DNA of 64,000 bases, taken from the NCBI GenBank assembly GCA_036583965.1, contig JAZBQD010000015.1:20303310-20367309 (forward strand). Direction: 5' to 3'. Below, one piece after another: positions 54,354 to 64,000 of this stretch; the stretch's first letter is position 1; each line of letters begins with the position of its first letter. This DNA comes from Prunella strophiata. Taxonomy: Eukaryota; Chordata; Aves; Passeriformes; Prunellidae. The translations under genes were made by a program, and so were the position numbers. Below the pieces are notes generated by a model that was given only the letters and a program-made list of their open reading frames with translations, ran no database searches and was not told the DNA's origin.

Positions 54354-55946
54354 CTGTGAGACAAAACCAAAAAATGTTATGAACTGTCCTGAGAGAGGAA
54401 AACTCCTCCTTAAATAGCTTAATGGTCTTAGATGCCAGGGAAGAAGATTTTTTCAATTCTGATAAGCCACTGCCATAAGAAGTAACGCATTAACAAGTAC
54501 TAGGCAAAAGAAATTGTGAGGAAAGCAGAGAGGTCCAAATCTCTTTAACAAATGGGGAAAGATAATACATTTGATTTAACTTCTTACAATAAATTCTGGG
54601 TATCCAGAGTTGCTCTTGCCTTAGCTTATAATGTGGATGCAAAATCAATCCAGCAGTACAACAGCCTTTAGACACAAAGTAAGAATAAAGAGTAAGGCGG
54701 GGCATGGATTACTCAGTAGAAATTTCTACACAGTAGAAATTTTGTACATGAAATAGGCAAAATATCAACAGCAAAATTCATATGCAGATGGCATGCTCTT
54801 TCAGGCTGTTGACAGGCCACTACTGTTTGCATAACTCTGGCAGCAATGCTATTCTAAAAGAGCAAGCCCAGGAATTCCATTGTAGCAGAGTAGATCAGTA
54901 ACTATAGTGGCTGCAAGGTAACCTCAGCAGCATTCCCACATCTACCCACAGTTGCTGTTGAAAGCAATCTGATTGCTGATAGTAGTTACACTGACATAAA
55001 ATTGTTAACTCATGGAACTTTTAGTAGGTATAACATTGCTTTGTTTTCAACCCAGGAGAAATGCTCTGACACTACCCAGTGCCCAGTTCCTCTCTCTTGG
55101 CTTTCCATTGAAGGCCAGTTTTGTCAATCACACTCAATTTAGGAACTGAACATCAGAAATTTCTCTGATGTTTGTATAAGAAAAACTGTCCAAAAAACAT
55201 TTCATAGCCTATTCTGAAACAGTAAATTTAATCTACTACCTATTGAAACAATCACCTTATGAACAGCTAGTGGAGATCATCTAAGGCTGTGATAAATTAG
55301 CTACATTGAAATAAACTTTCCATAGCTCATCTCTGTCATAATTTTATATGGAGATACCTTCCAGTATGTAAAAACTTCATTGTTTCTACAAAAATATACA
55401 CTTTCTTTTCTGCAACTCTTAACAGTAGGAGGCAGCTTCCTTTGATTCAAGTCGCTTTCAGCCTACAGAGAAAAGCTGAAATCTGAGAGGAGTGAGAAAA
55501 ACATTCTAAGCAAATTATTTTAAGAGTTACTTTATTTGCTCGGTAGATCCTAAATTATGTTAAATAAGACTCTATAAATGAGATTACTGATTACTGAGGC
55601 CAAACTACTTACTTTTTGCCCTACAACTGAGAAAACAAAGAAAAACAGCCAATAGCCAACTGTCAAGATAATCTGATTTTACTAATCGCAGCAGCAGTAG
55701 TAGCAAAACCACCAAACACAGAGAGTGAAACTCTCAGCTACCTCCCAAACTGCATGTTTGAGAATACCATCCATTTTTTCTAATCAATTGAAAGTAAAAA
55801 GGAGTAAAATGTGCTTCCCAAAACAGCCTTCATTCTTTTAATTTCTGAAAGAAAACCATAAACCCCTCAGGCTCTCACAGTTCCTTCAGTTCACAACTGA
55901 TCAACACTTTTAGTAGCTAGGTATATGATTTTGAATAATACTGTAC
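54354..55946 (-). other. GRHL2 intron 3
   Basis: GT-AG intron of 1,593 bp; nothing further recognised. Confidence 0.88.
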
Positions 55947-56014
55947 CTTTTATCTTGGTCTTCTTGATTATCACTCACTTTGTTAACAGACAACAGCCTT
56001 TTATCTCTGGGAAC
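55947..56014 (-). CDS. GRHL2: GRHL2 exon 3 (about residues 71-93)
   Basis: 68 bp; acceptor CTCAG|GTT, donor AAAAG|GTACAG. Reads [20 protein letters not shown] then DK plus two bases of a split Arg codon completed by exon 4. Human GRHL2 has [20 protein letters not shown] at the same place. This short, charged stretch links the activation region to the serine/threonine-rich segment of exon 4. It is hard to see as an ORF because it is so small; it was found by searching for the VPRDKR codons between exons 2 and 4. Confidence 0.93.
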
Positions 56015-58924
56015 CTGAGAACAACACCAGGCATGGGGTCAGGTAAATGCAAGTGTCAGCTTCAGACTGCTCTACTGCAACAACTAGAAAAATGTAACTC
56101 TATCAGTGTTGTCTAGTTCACAGATGCCAGGAGCTGTTTTTCTTTGGGAGACTGACTGTGAACAGAAAGAACATTTCCAAAGACAAAAAACATAGGAATT
56201 GTTTTCTTTTCTAGTTCTTGGGCACACCAGTTAGGAGCAAAGTGTTCTTCTGTATGTCCTATCTTTTGAAAATCAAGCTAGGCCAAGCTATCTCAAAATC
56301 AAAGCTCGTATTATTCCAAAAACATACACACACTTTTCACTGAATAAAACAAGATGAGAAGGAAGATCCGATGCTTTGATGAGTGCTGCACTGAGACCAT
56401 TTTAGCTCAGACAAAAAAGGTTTTTCAATTAAACCATAAGCACCAGCTAAGTCGTCCTGTTAGAGAGAAGCCTGGAGAGTGCAGGACTCATACCTAGAGA
56501 AAGTTTGTGGATCTTTCCCTTTCTTAGTATGGGGACAGGTCAGGGCATGCTGGTATGTCATCAGAAACACTGACTTCTGCTTTGCTCATTGCACCAATAG
56601 CTATGAGAGGTAAAAACCCAGTCAAATCTGGCCCCTTGACAGACTCAGAATTGACACCAAGAGACTCTAAAGATTTGTATTCCCACACACCAGTGTCCTG
56701 ACACCAGCACAGATAGAAAATCACCAAGGGAAAAGTTGCTGCCATTACCATATTTTTCTTTTCTTGTTGAGCCATTAATTTGGGAGCTAAAACTTCTCAT
56801 CTATCTTTTGCACGAGACATATCCACTCCATCACAGCAATTAACTCAGGATTAAAGAGCAAGAATAGACCTAAGAATGGGCTAAAGCTGTGCTTTTTACT
56901 TCTAAACATTTAAAAGAAACATCAGGAAAATATCTGACTTTAGAGGAAAAACAGTATTCACAGTGCACTCCAGTAAGCCAATGATAACATCAACAATAAC
57001 TACAAGACAGCAGCACAGTCACAGAGTTCTATCCAGAGCCATTCTTTCTTTTAGGGACATCCCCTTTCCCTATTAAGCATCCTGCTGGTTAAAAAACCTC
57101 TTTTCATTTATTTTTTGAACTGGGATAAAAGCCACAGTTTACATATGCTGGTACCTCTTTTAAGATCATGTGTTTTTCTCTGAATTATGTTCTGTGTTTA
57201 GGTAAATATCACTACAAGGAAAAGGAAAAGGTAAAAAAACCCAATCAGTTAAATTCAAATAATTCCTACTGACTGGACAAAGTAATTCAAAAATATTATC
57301 CAGTATGTCAGAATGAAATGAGCCAGATTATAAATAAGGACGATTCAAGAGTCTCGTGCACTGGAAGTCCTCTACACTTCTCCATTACAGCACAGAGGTT
57401 AAGTTTTAAGTTTGTGTTTGGGAGTATCAACAAGACTTATCATTTTTTCCCTATTTAAGACAAAAATAGATATGATTGAATGCTGGAAATGGTTTTGAGA
57501 TGTTAATCCCACTTTATTACATCTGAACCCCAAGTCTTTAGCAACTGCCTGGAGCAAGGAGCAGATATGTCTTTTAGAATATGGTTTTGAGAAGGAAAAG
57601 GGCTCTTTTCTGGTTTTATTACAAAAATCCATCAGATTAATGAACTGCTACATACAAAGGTATTACTAAGACAGAAGCCAATACTCCAGATGCTCATACA
57701 CATCCTGAATTTTATGAATCCATATTAATTTCACAGACTCTGGCACTGTGGTAACTATGTCAAGCAGAGTAAAGGACCTTTTTTCTTTCTCACTGCGAAC
57801 AGTTTTCTCTACTGAAAACAACACACAAAAGCAAGGAATATAATCAGCAAAGCAATTAAAACAATATTTAAGTGTAAGGTTGGATATATGGCATCTTCCC
57901 TACAACTCCTTCTCCTGAACACTCAGTTAAGGTTACAAAGATTAAAAAGAGGAGACCATTCATTAAAAGCATTTATACTAATAAATACTAAAAGCAAAGG
58001 TTTTTAATTTCTGTTACTTCTTCATGAATTACAAGGGGACCTAGTATTGCTGTGCTGGCTTTCACAGAAGGTCATCTGTCCAAGGCAGCCACAGCTGACT
58101 TCAGGGGTATGAAGATTGTTCATTTCACTGCAACTATTTCATACTCTGGTGCTTCTTGATTCTGTTTGCAGAGTACCAAGGGATCAGCATGGGTTTCAGA
58201 ATGACAGTTTTGCATTACACAGAGATGCATTCTCCTAGGACTCTCCACTGATTTCAGCAAAAATCTCAAATATAACTTTACTTAAACACTATGAAATATA
58301 TATATTAAAAAAAAAAATGTTACCAAAATTTTATGTAAAGCCCTGAGTTTAGAACATGACAATCTGAAACTACATCAGTGCTTTTCCTGTAAATTGGCTT
58401 AGATCTCTGGCTCTGTGTCCAGCTTCATTTCTGTCCTGCAAACTGCCAGTGCAAGGGCTAGCCCTCACTGTATGTTTGTATACAGCCTACTGCAATCATT
58501 ATACAAACAAAAATAACATGGGAAATTGTCAGATGAGAGATACCCCAGTTAAAGAGCAAACTAAAACATGTGTGGAATGAACCAGAAAAGCAGACAAACA
58601 TACAGATGGACAAGGCCTCCCCTTTTTACACTTAAGTATTTCAAGTATCATCCAATGTTCTTGCAAAGGAAGAACACCACGCTCAAAAAGAAAACATGGT
58701 ATAAAATTTAATATGAGAATTCTGAGATTGTTTTCTTCTCTCCAGAATTAAATACATCAAAACTTGTTTCAGACAGGCTTCCTATAACAGAATGGGTGCA
58801 TGATGGAAACATTAGAGAGAAAACAAGATGCAGTGACTTCTGTCTTTGAAAACTGTCTCTTTTGATGTCTCTTAGAGTGGTCCCTGCTAGTGCAGCAGGG
58901 AGGGATAATGACAGAATTACCTAC
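56015..58924 (-). other. GRHL2 intron 2
   Basis: GT-AG intron of 2,910 bp; AT-rich, nothing further recognised. Confidence 0.88.
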
Positions 58925-59114
58925 TTTATAATAGTCATACAATAGGCCAAGAGCAGCAGCACTGTCCTCATCACCATTTATGCTCATCATAGCCTTGGTA
59001 GCTGCTGTTAGGGGATTCTCCAAATACGACTTCCAGGCTTCATCTTCACTGGTGTAGGCTCGTCTGGTGTTGAATGAAGTGTCATTTGGCACTAAGGCCA
59101 CAAGTCGCTTGTTA
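58925..59114 (-). CDS. GRHL2: GRHL2 exon 2 (about residues 7-70), N-terminal activation region
   Basis: 190 bp; acceptor TATGCAG|T, donor AAA|GTAGGT. One base completes a split Asn codon, then 63 codons run NKRLVALVP ... [21 protein letters not shown] ... LLYDYYK. The [43 protein letters not shown] block is the most conserved N-terminal part of GRHL1/2/3 and belongs to the transactivation region. The loop after VALVP is two residues shorter than in human GRHL2. The donor has a second GT four bases downstream (TAG|GTAATT); the phase of exon 3 shows the upstream donor is the coding one. Confidence 0.95.
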
Positions 59115-62100
59115 CTGCATAGACAGGAAGAATAAAATTGTGATCCAGAAGGGATTACTTTATTCACAAGGCATGGTAAAGAACATCACACAGCTCAATT
59201 AAAGTTATATGATTACCTCATGCAAGCATCTCTGTATTACACTTGGTGACATAAATATTTATCAGTATTAAGCTATCTTCAGTCCTTAAAAAAAAATTTA
59301 AATGCGTGCAGATCTTGTGATAACAATTCAAATGTATTTTTACTAATATACAGACTAGAGCTACAAAAATATTTTAAAACTATTTGGAAAAAAATGAAGC
59401 AACAATATAAGAACATTTTGCCCCATTATTCTTGCTATGTGTACACTTCATTAGGGAAAAAAATCCAACATTTAACTGACATAAGAAGACATGAATAAAA
59501 AAACAAGAAAAAGCATCTAATACTAATCTAGGGTTCACCTAAACAGAGTATAGTTCAATATTTATCAAGTGAGTACACCTTAAAATTAAGCTATTCTCTG
59601 CTTTTAGAATGCAACTCGTCAGTAATTTCAGAGAAGTTTTCTGTAACAGGACATGAGCAATAGGTCCAGTGGATGGAACAGAAGTAAACATATGTGGTCT
59701 CAATGCACACTTTATCACTCACCACATCTAATTATAAACCCATGGTAACACACACAAGACCATTAGTGAGTGGCACTGGCAGCCAAAGCAGTTTCCTCCA
59801 GCCTGAAAGTGGTACAAACTGACCAGTGCCCATGTGTACTGCATAAGAAGCTGCTGCACCATAGCTGAAATTTCCAGTATAATGGAAATATAAATGAAGA
59901 TAATAGCACCTGCTTTTGCAAACTGTTCAATAAGCTTATTGATAAAAGAACTGCATAAAAAAAAAAAAAAAAGGTTGCAGGCCTATTACATAACAGCAGG
60001 CAAACAGATTAGGCATGCAAAATAGTGGAGTGAGGAGTGTGCTGCTTCATGGGTGTTACAAGAGCACTGTCAAGAAATGTGGCTCAACTTAGAATTATGA
60101 CAACAAAACTTTTAACACATTACACCTTACAAATGTGAAAGTTGCAAAGATGGTAGTATAACTAAATATTCCAACATAACTGGTAAAACTAGTAGTTATT
60201 CCTGGTGACCTTCATTAAACACTTTTTGCCATCTTCCACATAAAAGCCAGTTCAGTAGTCAGCCTCCTCTTTCTGTTCTGCCTTACCTGCACCAGTGCCA
60301 GATCCACAGATCTAACCCAACCAACTGCTGCTGCTGCACAGAGTGGCATTTAAACTGTGCAAACAAGACTTTTATTTGTGTTCCGAAATAGGATTTGATA
60401 AAAGCACAACTGAACCCACACAGTAAATGCTCTCAGATGCTGGGAGCATGCCTTGCCTGGCCCCCAAGCTGCAGTGACCAGCAGAAGGCTGGGGTATCAC
60501 CAGAACTCTGCTGTGGTGCAAGTCCAACCTGCAAAGTGCGTGCTCCAGTGCTTAAGGAAGAAGAGGGGGATGGTGGAGATTATAATCTCTATGGTACAGA
60601 GCACTGTTTACAAGTTTCCTTATTTAATGAAAACCAAAATAATCCATCTGGTACACAGAGCACGAATTTATGAGCTCTGTGGGGGAAGAGAGCATTTCAT
60701 AGCTTCGTATCAGAAAATAGAGCCAATTACAGTACCAGTTTTCCTTTCATATAAAGTAACTGGATTTTTGCAAACTACCTTTTTTTGTTTGTTTGTTTTT
60801 GACAACACTTCTGCCTGGCCTTTTGCTGAAGATTTTTGTCCCTCTTGTTGTGACATATCCATTTGTGTTGTTACATGTTCGCTTCAGCAAGTGTAGCTGA
60901 GCATAAATTAGGAGCCTAAGGAAATACAGAGGCAACTGCTAGGTTTGCCTGCCTTTTCAATACCTTATTGTTAGCAACTCAAATCAGATTTGCAACAGCC
61001 CTGCTGTTTGTGCCAGAGGTAGCTGAGGCCTGTTTCCACTCCGGAGTGGTCAATTCTCCCTGGCTCAGAGGCAATTATTCCAAGCAAGGATTCTCCTTTC
61101 CTCAACAAAGCTCCCCTTCAGCTAAATCTGGGCTGTTTCACCGCATGGGCGGCTGCCCATTGCAACGCACGAAATCCCGCTCACCCTTCTTCCTGCAGCA
61201 ATCTTCCCCGACAATCAATAAGTGCCTTTTGTTCTGGGAGCACTCACATCAGGGCAGCAGTCATAACTGATTTATGAGCACTACAGTCAGACAGCAAGAC
61301 CCCTTTAAAAACACACCTTTTATGACTTGGGCTGTGCTTGTCTGTAAAAATGCTGGAGGGAAGGAGTCAATCTCTGTTGCTCTAACTTAGCCAAGATGAC
61401 CTTAAAGCAATGACCAGAGTGCAGTCTCTCAGAGGTGCATATCTGATTGTCTTGGGGAGAAGCCAAAGCAAAGGGGATAAATGCTCTAGAAACAGCAACT
61501 CAGGTAAGTAAGCAGTTGGGGTGGTTGGAAAGGCACAGGTGCATAGACCTAGAGCATTCCCAACATCTCTCCAGAACACGTTTTTTTCTAAAACTCAGGT
61601 TTTCACATTTGAAAATGAAGTATCTGGCTCCTCTGCTTTGAGAGATGGTCTGCAGCATAATCAACTGCCACACTCGTTGTGTTTACTCTGCAAACAGACT
61701 GAAACAATAGCACTAAGAAAAATAAAAAACTTCCTCATCACCCCTATTCCTGTAATCAGCTCTGTGGGAGGTTAATGGTCAGAGCTAATTATCATGACTT
61801 AACATAGTCAATAATTTCAAAGATTATAGCCAAAGTAGTCACCCAAAACAATTGGGCTCACTTAAAGAAAACTTCTCTATTAAATACAGCCGTTTGGATG
61901 AGAGGGAGAGTTTCTCTGAAGAAATGAGACTTGTGCATGCACACACATTCTCTTTCCTTTTTGCACAACTGCTGAACCTCCTTGGACAATTTCAGCTAAA
62001 TGTGACAGAGAGGTAGCAAAGTGCTCCGTAACCAGAGGAGATAATACACTGTATTTTAATATACACCAAGGAAACCCAACATCCTAAGTGAGGCTCCACA

Positions 62101-64000
62101 CAGAGAAGCTCCCTGGTCTTGTCAGTCATACTTCCACGCCAGGGCAGCCCCAGCTGTTCCAGCTGTGCAAATGATGACAGCTGGCAGCTGCTTGGGAGGA
62201 AAGCGACTCTGCTGGTACCTGGACTGTGTGGAAGACAAAGGGTGACATGGACAAGTAACAGCAATCCCACTGCAGAGCTTCCCTGACCATCCATCCCAGC
62301 TGAAAGAAAAGCCCAATTCGGAGCCTGTGATTAGCAGATCCATAGATCTAGGAATCTTTTCAGAAGATGAAAATCCATCAGTGACCACGTCCACCAAGAA
62401 CCACACACTTAAGGAAGAAAGATAGGCCAAGATTGCAAGACTCCCACTCAACCTGACCAGCAACACCAGCAAATACCTGCTGTAGCCCCAGTCACACCTA
62501 AAAACCTGCTCAAGAGCAGAGAACGAGAGCAACCCCTGCTGTGCCCATTCCTCCCCCGGGCCAGCCCACCACCCCTTTATCTGGGAGTCAGGATGGGTGC
62601 CACCCAGAACACAGCTGTAGGGACACTCTTACAAGCTGCAAGCACATCTTCATTTTATCAGGGAGGAAGAGATGAAGAATTAGGATACTTTGTATCTAAA
62701 AAGTAAATGTTTCCTTTCAACTTGAGCTCCTCATGAATGCAAGATGTTTCCACTGCATTATGTCAAACAGTAGTAAGTGTGCAAGAATGAAAGGTATTTT
62801 CTGGGCAATGGTCTAGCCAGGAGCTAGACTGCTCTGACACAGGAGCATTTATGTCAAAACGAAAACTTCAGATGGCCTTCATTTTGTAATTTTTTTTCTC
62901 CACTGCTTAGTAGAGATTTCTCCTGTTCATACCATCCAAAGTAATTTGTGTATTTTCATTAAGACATACATAAATTTTCCATATTAATAGCAGTTACAGT
63001 GATTTTTAAAAAACTTTTTTACAATTAAGATTATGGAATTTTATAAAACCTATACAAGTGTAGTGTATAAATAATATATCCAAAGCTGTTTCATTTCCGC
63101 AGTGTAAATTGGAGAGGTACATCGTACTTAACATCAATACTGCTAAATGGAAAAGGCTAGCCTTTCAAGCTCTTCCTCGGATTAAAGATAATGAACATAC
63201 AAGAGCCAGCCCTTGGGGCTACAAAATCCTACTACAGGCGAATTCTCACCCAACTTGATGCAATTTGTGAATTAGCTCACAATGAATCAGAACTGCCCAT
63301 TAACACACTCATGAATGGTCGTAAAAGGCTTGATGATCAGACCTTCCTTTTTACTCAGAAACAACGTGTCCTGCCTGCCAGTCTCTCAAAACCAGTTTTG
63401 ATGCTCAAGAAGCTTTCTTCTGAATTTGCAAAGCTCAAGCAGCCCTCAACTTCTCAGCCATATCTGCCACTGATAAACATAAAGCAGACTGGATGCAGCC
63501 ATGCCGCATCAAGTACATCTGCATCCTGCTGCATCATATGCTCAGCATTACATCGTGATCCAGCTGGCACTAGTGGGAAAGAAAGCCTCTTCCTACCTGC
63601 CCCACATCTTTAGCCTTGCCCAGGAAATTCAACCCTGAAATCCAAAGCAGGTTTCTTTAAACTGCCAAGGTGGGCATCCAGCCCAGGCATTTCCATTTTT
63701 TAACTGTGGGGTGTCGTTTTGTTTGGTTTTTTTAGGGTTTTTTGTTTATTTGTTTGGTTTTTTGACATTGCATTTGTTCTTAAAAAAAAAAAAAAAGTTA
63801 CAATCAAGATGCTCCATGAATATACCTGCAGACTTCTTCACCCTGTGACAATGCAGAAAGACTTTCCCCTCCCTGCAGAGGCTAGGTGCCAGATGGGAAC
63901 ACACAAGCAATGTGTGTGAGGCAGGAGAATGGGAGAGGTTCCAATTCCCAGGTTTCAGCCCAGGCCTGAGTCTGCCCATCCTTACACAGGTGAGATAAAA
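59115..64000 (-). other. GRHL2 intron 1, 3' part
   Basis: Runs from the exon 2 acceptor to the window edge. Contains A16 at 59,957-59,972, a CpG-rich cluster at 61,036-61,215, and a T/A-rich stretch at 63,717-63,796. I searched the minus strand for the expected exon 1 ending (MSQESDN-like, then GT) and did not find it. Confidence 0.8.

Noticed and set aside
60453..60896. 147-codon plus-strand open frame in intron 1
   Set aside because: Antisense to GRHL2, cysteine- and phenylalanine-rich at random, no homology recognised.
63191..63613. 140-codon plus-strand open frame starting MNIQEPALG
   Set aside because: Looks more protein-like than most, but I recognise no family and see no exon structure. 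A protein database search would decide; without it I do not call a gene.

Overview
The window is vertebrate nuclear DNA, most likely from a songbird. It is AT-rich, intron-dominated and poor in repeats. The repeats I recognise are avian: CR1 retroposon fragments and one solo LTR of the ERVL-like kind common in passerines. There is nothing prokaryotic in it: no operons, CRISPR array, rRNA or tRNA.

One gene fills almost all of it. GRHL2 (grainyhead-like 2, an epithelial transcription factor) lies on the minus strand from beyond the right edge to a poly(A) site near 7,047. I placed 15 consecutive coding exons (2 to 16) from 59,114 down to the stop codon at 11,352-11,354. The evidence is splice-site reading, phase bookkeeping and remembered similarity to vertebrate GRHL2. 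Every intron starts GT and ends AG. All exon lengths agree in phase except exon 4, which carries one base too many. Exon 1 (about six codons plus two bases) and the promoter lie beyond position 64,000. If exon 4 is read without the extra base, the protein would be about 619 residues, against 625 in human.

Layout: 1-1,866 unassigned; 1,872-2,452 solo LTR with a perfect 5-bp target duplication; about 2,460-4,705 probable 3' UTR sequence of a plus-strand neighbour, whose place matches NCALD by synteny; 4,710-6,665 intergenic; 6,666-7,015 CR1; 7,047-11,351 GRHL2 3' UTR; 11,352-59,114 GRHL2 exons 16 to 2 and their introns; 59,115-64,000 part of intron 1. The two genes are convergent, their 3' ends about 2.3 kb apart.

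Protein map by exon: exons 2-4 carry the N-terminal activation region, exons 5-11 the linker and CP2-type DNA-binding domain, exons 11-13 a variable linker, and exons 13-16 the C-terminal dimerisation domain. The points most worth checking are the one-base frame break in exon 4, three in-frame tandem splice acceptors (exons 6, 11 and 13), an 86-bp intron 10, and two CpG-rich intronic islands that may be regulatory. I found no novel gene system here; most long ORFs are chance frames in introns or UTRs.
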